This document shows positions 56,269 to 64,000 of a stretch of DNA of 64,000 nucleotides, one piece after another. The stretch spans positions 1 through 64,000 of the forward strand of contig NZ_LKDW01000015.1 in NCBI RefSeq assembly GCF_001401805.1. Direction: 5' to 3'. The DNA comes from Pseudoalteromonas sp. P1-25. Lineage in GTDB: Bacteria > Pseudomonadota > Gammaproteobacteria > Enterobacterales > Alteromonadaceae. Every line of letters starts with the position of its first letter. The first letter of the stretch is position 1. A program made the translations under genes and the position numbers. Below the pieces are notes generated by a model that saw only the letters and a program-made list of their open reading frames with translations, did no database searches and had not been told where the DNA came from.

Positions 56269-57025
56269 GCTTTCTGTTTTAGGATTAGTCATTGCGCTGG
56301 GCGCCATAGCGATTGGTTATGCTTTAGAGGGGGGCGTTGTCACTGCGTTATTTAACGGCCCTGCACTTATTATTGTGCTTGGCGGCACCTTAGGCGCCGT
56401 TATGTTACAAACGGCTACAAGCACCTTTAAAAAAACGCTAAGTATAAGCCATTGGGTGTTTTTTTCACCACAAGACAATATTGAACAAGCCATAGAACAA
56501 ATTAAAACGTGGTCGCACAAAGCTCGCCAAGAAGGCTACTTAGCACTAGAAAAAGAGGCACTTAGTCATCCAGATCCTTATGCAGCTAAAGGGCTTAGTT
56601 TACTTGTCGATGGGTGTTCGGAGCAAAAGCTTCGCGACACCTTAGAAATAGACTTAATGCTTGAACGTGACCGCTTACTTGAAGCAAGTAGAGTGTATGA
56701 AGCTATGGGGGGTTATAGCCCAACAATAGGTATTTTAGGGGCCGTACTAGGTCTTATTCAAGCTATGTCATTTATTACCGACCCTCAAAAGCTAGGTGCA
56801 GGGGTTGCGACCGCTTTTATTGCAACAATATATGGGGTGGGGTTAGCTAACTTATTATTTTTACCTATGGCCAATAAACTTAAACAGCGCGTAGAGCAAA
56901 AAATGCTTTACCATGAAATGATGGCCGAAGGGGTAATAGCGATAAGCCTTGGCGAAAGTCCTATTAACATAGAATTAAAGCTTGAAGCTTATCGCACAGA
57001 GCGCCCTAATGTCGTGGTAGAGTAA
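56261..57025 (+). CDS. motC: MotC, MotA-family stator subunit
   Basis: MotC is the ion-channel partner of MotD in the second stator type of polar flagella. The 254 residues have four transmembrane segments: two N-terminal ([40 protein letters not shown]) and two after a cytosolic loop with [20 protein letters not shown]. The conserved [13 protein letters not shown] follows the loop. GTG start at 56261 overlaps cheB. No MotAB or PomAB pair is in the window. Confidence 0.92.
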   Translation: MDKLSVLGLVIALGAIAIGYALEGGVVTALFNGPALIIVLGGTLGAVMLQTATSTFKKTLSISHWVFFSPQDNIEQAIEQIKTWSHKARQEGYLALEKEALSHPDPYAAKGLSLLVDGCSEQKLRDTLEIDLMLERDRLLEASRVYEAMGGYSPTIGILGAVLGLIQAMSFITDPQKLGAGVATAFIATIYGVGLANLLFLPMANKLKQRVEQKMLYHEMMAEGVIAISLGESPINIELKLEAYRTERPNVVVE

Positions 57026-57030
57026 CTTTT

Positions 57031-57993
57031 ATGTTACGCCGGCGCCTACGTCAATCAGCAGAAAAAAATCAACATACAGAACGTTGGTTGGTCTCTTATG
57101 CCGATTACATGACCATTATGTTTGCTTTTTTTGTGGTTATGTATGCCATTGCCATAAATAAAGAAGAAAGTTTTCAAATCCTCTCCGACTCTTTAGAACA
57201 GGTTTTTGACAAATCAGCAAGGCAGCAATCGCAACAAGGTGAGGGTGTTACGGGTGAAGGGTTACTTACAGACCGTGTCACCCCGGAGCACGAATTATTA
57301 TATGGCGAGAGCATTCAAAAACAGGAGTCTGGCCCAGAGTTGCTCGATGGACAAAGTGATACCAGTAATATAAAACAAAAACATTTAGGTAAGCCGCTAG
57401 ATAGCTTATTAACTAAATTACATTCAGCACTTATAGATGAGATTCGTGATGGAGAAGCAAGTTTAGAGCTCAACCAAGATTGGCTTATTATTGAACTAAG
57501 CTCAGGAATGTTGTTCTCAAGTGGCAGTTCCGTAGCCCACGCGCGCGCTAAACAAGTCGTAAAAATTGTAAAAGATATTATTGCCCCAGTAGATAACTAC
57601 ATAAGAGTAAGAGGCTACACAGATAACGAAAGTATTCGTAATGAAATGTTTCGCTCTAACTGGGAGTTGTCTGTTGCACGTGCGACCTCTATTTTAGTTG
57701 AATTAGAAACGTTAGGAATTAACCCAGCGAGAATGGCAATAGAAGGGTATGGCCAATATTCACCTTTTGCCGATAACGACACTGCAGCGGGTCGTGCAGA
57801 GAATCGAAAAGTTGTTATTGCCCTTTCTAAGTATGGCTTAGTACAGCAAACCACCGAAAATGAAGCCGAGCCTGATGAGCAAGCGCAAAAAGCAGCGCCT
57901 GAGCCAGAGGTCGAACTTCCCTCTGATGATAACGCAATTAAAATAATTCGTTTACCTCATGGTGGCATCAGGATCACCACGCGCAATGAATAG
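57031..57993 (+). CDS. motD: MotD, MotB-family stator subunit
   Basis: MotD anchors the stator to peptidoglycan and carries the ion-binding Asp. The 320-residue protein has a basic cytosolic N-terminus and one transmembrane helix (about 23-43) starting with the conserved Asp-25 in SYADYMTIMFAFFVVMYAIA. A linker of about 90 residues leads to an OmpA-like domain (about 140-270; VRGYTDNESIRNEMFRSNWE, GYGQYSPFADNDTAAGRAEN, NRKVVIALSK). It begins 5 bases after motC. Confidence 0.94.
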   Translation: MLRRRLRQSAEKNQHTERWLVSYADYMTIMFAFFVVMYAIAINKEESFQILSDSLEQVFDKSARQQSQQGEGVTGEGLLTDRVTPEHELLYGESIQKQESGPELLDGQSDTSNIKQKHLGKPLDSLLTKLHSALIDEIRDGEASLELNQDWLIIELSSGMLFSSGSSVAHARAKQVVKIVKDIIAPVDNYIRVRGYTDNESIRNEMFRSNWELSVARATSILVELETLGINPARMAIEGYGQYSPFADNDTAAGRAENRKVVIALSKYGLVQQTTENEAEPDEQAQKAAPEPEVELPSDDNAIKIIRLPHGGIRITTRNE

Positions 57994-58008
57994 TAATTAG
58001 GACTTAAT

Positions 58009-58779
58009 GTGAAGATTTGGACAGTAGCAAATCAAAAGGGCGGTGTAGGTAAAACCACAACGGCTGTTAGTCTTGCGGGTATTTTAGCATTGCAAGGTAA
58101 ACGCGTATTACTTATTGATACCGACCCTCACGCTTCACTTACGTATTATTTTGGTATTGATTCTGAAGATTTAGAAGTCAGTGTGTACGATATTTTTGCT
58201 CGCGGCACCTCAATGCAAAGTGAAGAAATATTGCAAGCTTTGTGCCCCTCTACAATGGAAAACCTAGATATATTGCCCGCAACGATGGCTATAGCAACTC
58301 TCGATAGAAGTATGGGCAATAAAACGGGGATGGGCTTAATTTTAAAAAAAACACTTGCAAAAATTAGTGAACATTACGATTATGCGTTGCTTGATTGCCC
58401 CCCTGTTTTAGGTGTTCTAATGGTAAACGCATTAGCTGCCAGTGAACGTATTTTAGTGCCTGTGCAAACTGAGTTTTTGGCGCTCAAAGGGCTTGATAGA
58501 ATGATGCGCACTATGGAATTAATGCAAAGCTCTCAAGCGAAACAGTACCAATATACTATAATCCCTACTATGTATGATAAGCGCACAAAAGCGTCGCTTG
58601 AAGCCTACAAAACGTTGCAAAATACATATAAAGATAAAGTATGGCCAGGGGTGATCCCCGTTGATACAAAGTTTAGAGATGCAAGCCTTGCACAAAAGGT
58701 ACCCATAGAGTTTTGCCCACGTTCGCGTGGGGTATACGCTTATAAAGCGTTATTAGATTATTTAATTGGACAAGGTTAA
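58009..58779 (+). CDS. parC: ParC, ParA-like ATPase positioning chemotaxis arrays
   Basis: A MinD/ParA-family ATPase of 256 residues with Walker A in QKGGVGKTTTAVSLAG and DTDPHASLTYYFGID, then LLDCPPVLG. No DNA-binding N-terminal domain is seen. Its place between motD and a CheW-like protein matches Vibrio and Pseudomonas, where ParC brings chemotaxis arrays to the flagellated pole. GTG start at 58009. Confidence 0.92.
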   Translation: MKIWTVANQKGGVGKTTTAVSLAGILALQGKRVLLIDTDPHASLTYYFGIDSEDLEVSVYDIFARGTSMQSEEILQALCPSTMENLDILPATMAIATLDRSMGNKTGMGLILKKTLAKISEHYDYALLDCPPVLGVLMVNALAASERILVPVQTEFLALKGLDRMMRTMELMQSSQAKQYQYTIIPTMYDKRTKASLEAYKTLQNTYKDKVWPGVIPVDTKFRDASLAQKVPIEFCPRSRGVYAYKALLDYLIGQG

Positions 58780-58782
58780 TGA

Positions 58783-59565
58783 ATGAGTAAGCAATTATTT
58801 GCTAATGAAAAAGTAATGACTCAATACTTAGGGGCGCTCTTATGCGAAGACGAACCTGAGGAAAACCTTGAGCCTGTAGCTAAACTCCTTGAACAAGTAC
58901 CTAGTGCCATACAAAACGACGAGGTACTTTTAAAACCCAAAGCGCAATTAAGCGTAACCGAGCAGCTATATTCTGAGCAAGTAAAAGAGGCTATTAGTGA
59001 GGTTGAGCCCGTTTCCTCTCAAACAGCGCCTATTGAACCTGAGCCAGTAAATGCACCTGATGTGCAAACCTTGCAAAGTACAGAGCCTGCGCCTTTACTA
59101 CATAGCCAAGAAGATTACTTTGAAGGAGAATTTCAGGCTCTATTTTTTGAAGTGGCTGGCTTAACATTGGCTGTTCCTTTAAAAGCGCTTGGGGGTATTC
59201 ATCAATTAGGTGAGGTAAATCATTTATTTGGTAAGCCAAAGTGGTTTAAAGGCGTTATGCTTAATAGAGATGAAAAGCTAAACGTAGTTGATACCGCCCG
59301 TTGGGTAATGCCAGAAAAGTACGATGAAAAGTTAGAGGCTTCTCTTAATTATCAGTATTTAATCACCCTTGGGGATAGTAACTGGGGGTTATTGGCCGAA
59401 AAGTTAATAAATAACATTACATTGAGTAAAGAAGATGTAAAATGGCGAAAAAACAGCGGCAAACGTCCTTGGCTTGCTGGTGTTATTAAAGAAAAAATGT
59501 GTGCTTTAATAGATGTAGATAATCTAAATGCACTATTAGAAAAAGGCTTAGATAGCCGTCAGTAG
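58783..59565 (+). CDS. parP: ParP, CheW-like adaptor of chemotaxis arrays
   Basis: A 260-residue protein with a Glu/Pro-rich N-terminal half (about 20-115) and a C-terminal CheW-like (AIF) domain. Visible elements are LFFEVAGLTLAVPLKALGGI, KPKWFKGVMLNRDEKLNVVD and KRPWLAGVIKEKMCALIDVD. In Vibrio, ParP binds ParC and the CheA LID and stabilises arrays at the pole. It starts 3 bases after parC and is followed by cheW. Confidence 0.9.
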   Translation: MSKQLFANEKVMTQYLGALLCEDEPEENLEPVAKLLEQVPSAIQNDEVLLKPKAQLSVTEQLYSEQVKEAISEVEPVSSQTAPIEPEPVNAPDVQTLQSTEPAPLLHSQEDYFEGEFQALFFEVAGLTLAVPLKALGGIHQLGEVNHLFGKPKWFKGVMLNRDEKLNVVDTARWVMPEKYDEKLEASLNYQYLITLGDSNWGLLAEKLINNITLSKEDVKWRKNSGKRPWLAGVIKEKMCALIDVDNLNALLEKGLDSRQ

Positions 59566-59589
59566 TAATGACCATTACGGGGTAACAGC

Positions 59590-60087
59590 ATGAGCGAAGA
59601 TAAACTATTATCAGCGAATAAAAACGCAGATAACAACGATGAAATTTTACAGTGGGTAACGTTTAAGCTTGAAGAAGAAACCTACGGCGTAAACGTAATG
59701 CAGGTACAAGAAATTTTACGTTATACCGAAATTGCCCCAGTACCTGGTGCGCCTTCTTACGTTATTGGTATTATAAACTTACGTGGTAACGTAGTTACTG
59801 TTATTGATACTCGAGCTCGCTTTGGCTTACCAGCTGCAGATGCGACTGATAACTCTCGCATTTTAATTATTGAAGCAGAAGAGCAAGTAATTGGTATTTT
59901 AGCTGATAGTGTATCTGAGGTTGTGTACTTACGCAGCTCTGAAATAGACAGCGCGCCAAATGTTGGTACTGAGGAAAGCGCTAAATTTATTCAAGGCGTG
60001 TGTAACCGCGATAACGAATTACTTATTTTAGTCGATTTAAATAAATTACTTAGCGATGACGAATGGGATGAGTTAAGCGATATTTAA
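59590..60087 (+). CDS. cheW: CheW, receptor-kinase coupling protein
   Basis: CheW links chemoreceptors to CheA. The 165-residue single domain shows WVTFKLEEETYGVNVMQVQE, PGAPSYVIGIINLRGNVVTV, IDTRARFGLP and the hydrophobic C-terminal NELLILVDLNKLL. GGGG precedes the ATG. It is the second-last gene of the flhA operon. Confidence 0.97.
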   Translation: MSEDKLLSANKNADNNDEILQWVTFKLEEETYGVNVMQVQEILRYTEIAPVPGAPSYVIGIINLRGNVVTVIDTRARFGLPAADATDNSRILIIEAEEQVIGILADSVSEVVYLRSSEIDSAPNVGTEESAKFIQGVCNRDNELLILVDLNKLLSDDEWDELSDI

Positions 60088-60104
60088 GCTTTACCACTAA
60101 AATT

Positions 60105-60506
60105 ATGTTGTTACTTAGTATCGCAATAATAGCGCTAGGGGCTGGTTTAATATCGCTGGCGCTAATTGTTGCATTAAAAAATAAACAGTCGGCAGAGCTT
60201 AATGCAGTATCACAGCAATTAAAAGATACCTCAGAGCAAACGCATATATTACGTAGTGAAGTGTCTGAGCTCAGAACAGGGCTTTTAAGTATTGGTAAGC
60301 GTGTACTTGAAGTTGAGCAACAAAATCAAGAGTTGATGCAACAACAAGCTGCTCAAAAATATGACGACCCAGACGCAAAAATATATTCTCGAGCTGTTAA
60401 AATGGTTGAGCTTGGTGCTGATTTAGATGAAGTGATACGCGAGTGCGAGCTTCCTAGGGCTGAGGCTGAACTATTATTTTCGTTACATAAACAAAAAGAC
60501 GCCTAG
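60105..60506 (+). CDS. DUF2802 membrane-anchored protein
   Basis: A 133-residue protein with an N-terminal transmembrane helix (about 3-25, LSIAIIALGAGLISLALIVA), a coiled coil (about 28-80) and a small C-terminal helical domain (KMVELGADLDEVIRECELPR, AEAELLFSLHKQ). Such DUF2802 proteins regularly follow cheW in polar flagellar operons; the role is not established. The C-terminal part resembles a short helix-turn-helix without evidence of DNA binding. Its stop codon lies inside the loop of the operon terminator. Confidence 0.85.
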   Translation: MLLLSIAIIALGAGLISLALIVALKNKQSAELNAVSQQLKDTSEQTHILRSEVSELRTGLLSIGKRVLEVEQQNQELMQQQAAQKYDDPDAKIYSRAVKMVELGADLDEVIRECELPRAEAELLFSLHKQKDA

Positions 60507-60516
60507 CGTCTTTTTT
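60493..60516 (+). terminator. Intrinsic terminator of the flhA-DUF2802 operon
   Basis: A 10-bp stem (AAAAAGACGC / GCGTCTTTTT) with a CTA loop and a T run overlaps the DUF2802 stop codon. Confidence 0.88.
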
Positions 60517-60531
60517 GCTTTAAACTACACA

Positions 60532-60560
60532 ATACCAATGTGCAGTAATACTTAATAAGA
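60532..60560. repeat. Fragment related to the palindromic element at 6081
   Basis: ATACCAATGTGCAGTAATAC followed by TTAATAA matches the left end of the 162-bp element (ATACCAA, GCA, TAATACTTAAT conserved). The rest of the element is missing. It lies between the operon terminator and the leftward flhX-type gene. Confidence 0.45.
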
Positions 60561-60584
60561 GGGAGATAAAATTCACCCATCTGT

Positions 60585-60905
60585 TTATGCCTTTACATTT
60601 AGCTTACCTTGAAAGTCTTGCCAGCCAGGTGGGAACTGCCCACGAAGCACGTACGAAAAAGCAATCAATTCAGCAATAACATAATAAAGCTCTTTGGGTA
60701 TTTCCTCTCCCAATTCTAAGTGTGAGAGTGTTTTAGCAAGTGCTTCATCTTGGTGGATCATAATGCCTTTTTGTTTTGCAGCTTTGATTATTTCATCAGC
60801 CAACTCCCCAAACCCTTTTACACTTACTGCTGGGGTACTTCCCGCTTCATATAACAGGCCAATCGCTGATTTATTATTTGCTGCAAAATTAGAGGTGTCA
60901 GTCAT
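60585..60905 (-). CDS. FlhX-type protein: FlhB cytosolic-domain homologue without NPTH
   Basis: A 106-residue soluble protein that aligns with the C-terminal part of FlhB. AVSVKGFGELADEIIKAAKQ corresponds to IVLAKGIDEMAMQIRKIAKG of FlhB (45098), and EIPKELYYVIAELIAFSYVL to IPDQLFTAVAQVLAYVFQLK. The autocleavage NPTH region is replaced (NNKSAIGLLYEAG), and no membrane segments exist. Related FlhX-type proteins can partly stand in for the FlhB C-terminal fragment in some bacteria. It starts one base after the stop of the FliK-like gene, so the two are almost certainly cotranscribed. Confidence 0.85.
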   Translation of the reverse strand: MTDTSNFAANNKSAIGLLYEAGSTPAVSVKGFGELADEIIKAAKQKGIMIHQDEALAKTLSHLELGEEIPKELYYVIAELIAFSYVLRGQFPPGWQDFQGKLNVKA

Positions 60906-60906
60906 G

Positions 60907-63219
60907 TTAAACCTTAATATTTATAATGGCATGCGATTGATAAAACGCTTGATGACGCGCATCTCCACGTTTTAAGTTTAGCTCGCCTACTTGCAAGCCA
61001 TGTTGAGCTAATTTAGCCCTGAGGCTATCTAAGTGAGGATGTGCAATTGCACTTACTTCTTGGCTAGAGGCAAGCAGCTGGCAATCGAGCGCTTTGTCCA
61101 TAAGCTCTGCCACTATTTGTAATTGCCCTTGCTGTGCATAATCAAAATTTAACCTAACAAACCACACATTTTTTTCAGTTTTATTTACACTCGCTTTTTT
61201 ATACTGCCCTAAGGTTATTTCTGTTTGCCCCGCTTCAGGCGGAAGTTTCATTGGAAATAAAAACTGTGCTAGCGGATTTGTGTCGTTTTGCTGGTTTGGT
61301 GTAGTTACTTGCACTTGGCTAAGGGTATTTTTAACCTGTAGTAGCTCTGGAGCAAGTTCTTGTATGTGTGTTTGTTGAAGTTGTTCTAATAGTTTATCCG
61401 CGCCATTACCTACTTTAAATGTGGGTAAAAGTACGTTAAGTAGGGCATCCACTCCAGTGTGGTTATTAAACGTTAGCGAAGTACTCGACTGGCTTATTAT
61501 TGGCGCCGCTAAAATAGTCACTGCAAGCTGTTCAAGTCCTTTTGTAAAGCTACTTTGTAGTGTGTCATTTGGCGTGGTAAGCGGTTGTAAGGTACTTAAA
61601 AGCTCTCGCTGTATGGTTGCTGGGTGAACATTATTACTAGAGACCATTCTATTAAAAGCTTGATTTACCAGACGTGTTAGATCAGGTGTATTTTGAGTCG
61701 CTTTACTTGCTATGTCAGTAATTCGGCTACTCAACAATGCTGTAGGGTTAGAAGCGCTATTTGGGCGCTCACTCTCTGTTGGTAAATTTAAAAGCGAAGT
61801 TAAAAGCTTGGCTTCAATCGGTTGTAATTGCTGACTTGGTGCGGTTTTAAAAAGCGAGTGAGGTAAACCGGGTTGATTCGAAGTATTTACCTGTGAAGTT
61901 GTGGTATTTAATGTTTTTAAACTCAGGGGCCCAGAAGGAATGCCTTGCGTACTTATATTTGTTGGTTGAGCGCTCACTGCTTGTGGCTGAGCCATGTTGT
62001 TTGCTGATTGCCATAACGACACACTCGCCTTTAGTTGCTGGGTTATTTGCACTAAAGGAGGAAGCTGCGCAAAGTGTTTAGCTAAAGGGCTGTTAGGAGT
62101 AAAAGAATGATTAGCAACTTCAGCGGTTATATTTAGCTTACTTAAATTAGGGTTTGCTAACGTGTTTATTTGTGTAGGCGTTTTGTTTACATCAAGATTA
62201 GCTTGTTGAGCTTGCAAAGGTGACGTTTTACTCGCAAAGGGTTTGCTTTCAAAGTATTTAACGGCATCGTTAATTCGCGTTTTTAAATCACTAAAGCTGC
62301 TTTGTAACCATGATTTTATAGGGCTCTGTGCACTTAACTGCGGGCTTGTTTTATCAGCGGGGGGGCTGGCTGCATTTTGCTGCTGTGATAAAACCAAGTC
62401 GGTAAAGGGTTTACTAAATGAGTTATTAAGTGCGACCTGCATATTGGGTAAATTAGTTTTAATGAACAGCTTATCTGCTTGATGAGTAATATTTACTGCC
62501 ACGGGCTTGCTGGGCAATTCACTAAGTTGTTTATTAGTGATTGGAGTGGTGAACGAGCCGCTATGCTGAGGGTGAGAAATAATAGCTAATTTAGGCGTTG
62601 CTTGTAGTTTCGCGCTGGGTAGTAAGTTAGTTAATAGCTGCGTAATTTTATGTTGGCTAAGAGTTTGAGTATGAACGGAATCAGCAAAGCGGTTAATAAC
62701 ATTTATTTGTGCGCCTTTATTAGTGGTATTAATAAGTACCTGTAATGGCTGCTCGGTATTTAATAGTTGTGCGGTTTCTTTGTTAATTGCAATACTGGCA
62801 TTAAGACTAGGTATTATAAGCTGTGGTGACGGCGAAAGCTGAATATTAACAGGCAAGGGTTTGCTTTGTATTTCACTACCGGTACTTACATAATTTAAAA
62901 AACGCTGCAGTTGAGATGCGTTGCTAAGTGTAATATTGGTATTGTTGGGAGTTATATTTAGCTGCTTTCCATCAGCGCTGAGCTGTATGTTAGCACTTGC
63001 TATTTTGTCTGTGTTTTGAGGGGCATGGGTAATGCCTAAACGTAGTGTTTGCCAGTGTTTATCAATTAATACATCGAGTGTAATTGAGCCTTTTGAAAAC
63101 TGAATATTTTTAGCCGCAAGTACCTGCTCGGGTAATTGTACTAATTCGTCTGAAGTGCTCGGGGCGCTTTGGTTATTAACCAATGAATTAGATAATGTGA
63201 TTTGCGTTGGATTATTCAT
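60907..63219 (-). CDS. Second FliK-like protein (hook-length control C-terminal domain)
   Basis: A 770-residue protein with a long Ser/Thr/Gln/Asn-rich low-complexity region (1-630) and a conserved C-terminal Flg_hook-like domain (about 655-745). The domain contains KNVWFVRLNFDYAQQGQLQI, VAELMDKALDCQLLASSQEV and LRAKLAQHGLQVGELNLKRG. It is distinct from FliK at 38771 and longer. It sits directly upstream of the FlhX-type gene. The pairing suggests an accessory FliK/FlhB-like module; its function is not known to me. No clear sigma-54 or sigma-28 promoter was found upstream of 63219. Confidence 0.78.
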   Translation of the reverse strand: MNNPTQITLSNSLVNNQSAPSTSDELVQLPEQVLAAKNIQFSKGSITLDVLIDKHWQTLRLGITHAPQNTDKIASANIQLSADGKQLNITPNNTNITLSNASQLQRFLNYVSTGSEIQSKPLPVNIQLSPSPQLIIPSLNASIAINKETAQLLNTEQPLQVLINTTNKGAQINVINRFADSVHTQTLSQHKITQLLTNLLPSAKLQATPKLAIISHPQHSGSFTTPITNKQLSELPSKPVAVNITHQADKLFIKTNLPNMQVALNNSFSKPFTDLVLSQQQNAASPPADKTSPQLSAQSPIKSWLQSSFSDLKTRINDAVKYFESKPFASKTSPLQAQQANLDVNKTPTQINTLANPNLSKLNITAEVANHSFTPNSPLAKHFAQLPPLVQITQQLKASVSLWQSANNMAQPQAVSAQPTNISTQGIPSGPLSLKTLNTTTSQVNTSNQPGLPHSLFKTAPSQQLQPIEAKLLTSLLNLPTESERPNSASNPTALLSSRITDIASKATQNTPDLTRLVNQAFNRMVSSNNVHPATIQRELLSTLQPLTTPNDTLQSSFTKGLEQLAVTILAAPIISQSSTSLTFNNHTGVDALLNVLLPTFKVGNGADKLLEQLQQTHIQELAPELLQVKNTLSQVQVTTPNQQNDTNPLAQFLFPMKLPPEAGQTEITLGQYKKASVNKTEKNVWFVRLNFDYAQQGQLQIVAELMDKALDCQLLASSQEVSAIAHPHLDSLRAKLAQHGLQVGELNLKRGDARHQAFYQSHAIINIKV

Positions 63220-63332
63220 TATTTTAAATCAAGTTTTCGCTAATTTTCGTGAATCGATTTTAAAGCAATATTCGTATTACACTATCATTATGGTAGACTA
63301 ACGCCTAATTTTTGGCATAGAGAAACGTCATC

Positions 63333-63953
63333 TTGTTACACATTAAGTCCGTCACCTGCATCAAGCAAGAACGTTGTTTGTTTGCGGATCTTAATTTTAG
63401 CCTAAATAGCGGTCAAATCATGCAATTAGCGGGTCCTAACGGGGCTGGCAAAACATCATTATTGCGTATTGTCGCAGGCTTTAGTGTGCCTGATGAAGGC
63501 GCTATTTTTTATAAACAGCAAGCTATTACCAAACATTATGAAGAGTACGCCAGAGACTTACTATTTATAGGCCACAAAACCGGTGTTAATGCACAGCTCA
63601 GCGCACTGGAAAACGTACGCCATTGGTTACACATTAATGGCTATACAAATGAGCCCGACCTATATCCAATGTTAGCTAAGCTTGGCTTAGTGGGCCTTGA
63701 AGATGTGCCAGTAAGAATGCTCTCTGCAGGGCAGCAGCGTCGTGTCGCTTTAGTGCGTTTATGGTTAAGCGATGCAAAACTATGGGTGCTTGATGAACCC
63801 TTTACTGCACTTGATAAAAATGGCGTTGCATTTTTACAACAACGTTTTTCTGAGCATTTAAAAAGTGGTGGCGCTATTTTACTCACAACCCATCAAGATT
63901 TAACAACACAGTTTGAAAACCTACAAACGGTGACCTTGGAGTATCGTTACTGA
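63333..63953 (+). CDS. ccmA: CcmA, ATP-binding subunit of the heme exporter
   Basis: CcmA drives the CcmABCD complex that releases holo-CcmE in cytochrome c maturation. The 206 residues carry Walker A GPNGAGKTSLLRI, the signature LSAGQQRRVALVRLWL and Walker B LWVLDEPFTALD. The TTG start at 63333 gives the usual family N-terminus (LHIKSVTCIKQERCLFADLN). Its stop overlaps the next ATG (TGATG). This marks the end of the flagellar region. Confidence 0.94.
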   Translation: MLHIKSVTCIKQERCLFADLNFSLNSGQIMQLAGPNGAGKTSLLRIVAGFSVPDEGAIFYKQQAITKHYEEYARDLLFIGHKTGVNAQLSALENVRHWLHINGYTNEPDLYPMLAKLGLVGLEDVPVRMLSAGQQRRVALVRLWLSDAKLWVLDEPFTALDKNGVAFLQQRFSEHLKSGGAILLTTHQDLTTQFENLQTVTLEYRY

Positions 63954-64000
63954 TGACTCGTCAACATTCATATTGGCTGCTGTTTAGTGCGGTATTTAGT
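63953..64000 (+). CDS. ccmB: CcmB, heme exporter membrane subunit (5' fragment)
   Basis: An ATG overlapping the ccmA stop opens a frame that runs off the window (first residues MTRQHSYWLLFSAVFS). Position directly after ccmA is the main reason for the call; the 16 residues alone are not diagnostic. Confidence 0.6.
   Translation, partial: MTRQHSYWLLFSAVFS

Noticed and set aside
1-64000. CRISPR arrays, tRNA or rRNA genes, prophage or insertion-sequence transposases
   Set aside because: None seen; regular short direct repeats with spacers, tRNA cloverleaf signatures and transposase motifs are absent, and the window is almost fully accounted for by flagellar genes.

Overview
The window is almost entirely a polar-flagellum and chemotaxis locus from a marine gammaproteobacterium. 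Gene order, the FlrA/FlrB/FlrC regulators, FlhF/FlhG, the ParC/ParP array-positioning pair, the moderately low GC content and the palindromic ATACCAA-type interspersed repeats together point to Pseudoalteromonas or a close Alteromonadales relative. The genus assignment is inference; no rRNA or housekeeping marker is present.

Layout. Positions 1-6081 hold the 3' end of a giant Ig-repeat adhesin whose repeats are organised in 9-domain, about 2.5-kb super-units. It is followed by a 162-bp imperfect palindrome that starts on the stop codon. From 6480 to 8011 the leftward flgA-flgM-flgN genes face the rightward cheV-cheR pair. Then come flgBCDE, flgFGHI and flgJKL (10080-21007), two flagellin genes (21283-24580), flaG-fliD, leftward fliS plus a FliT-like gene, and the master regulator flrA (27808). 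A leftward tag DNA glycosylase gene and an inverted repeat are interposed before flrB-flrC. The export and basal-body operon fliEFGHIJKLMNOPQR-flhB runs 32968-46231. The last long operon is flhA-flhF-flhG-fliA-cheYZAB-motCD-parC-parP-cheW-DUF2802 (46436-60506). A leftward pair, an FlhB-C-terminal-like gene (flhX type) and a second FliK-like gene, closes the flagellar block. The window ends in a cytochrome c maturation cluster (ccmA and the start of ccmB).

Regulation can be read from the DNA. GG-N10-GC sigma-54 promoters precede flgB, flgF, flgJ, flagellin 1, flrB, fliE and flhA on the + strand, and fliS and probably flgA on the - strand. TAAA-N15-GCCGATAA-type sigma-28 promoters precede flgM, flagellin 2 and, with a weaker -35, fliS. 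This gives a Vibrio-like four-tier cascade: FlrA with sigma-54 drives flrBC and the early basal-body/export genes, FlrC with sigma-54 drives the later basal-body/hook genes and flagellin 1, and FliA (sigma-28), released by FlgM export, drives late genes including flagellin 2. Assignment of individual promoters to FlrA or FlrC is inference.

No wholly new system is evident. The most interesting points are the higher-order adhesin repeat, the FliK2/FlhX pair lacking the NPTH motif, three acidic LLDELHG repeats replacing a recognisable P2 region in CheA, three alternating TTAAGTATT sites upstream of flrA, and split sigma-factor control of two near-identical flagellins.
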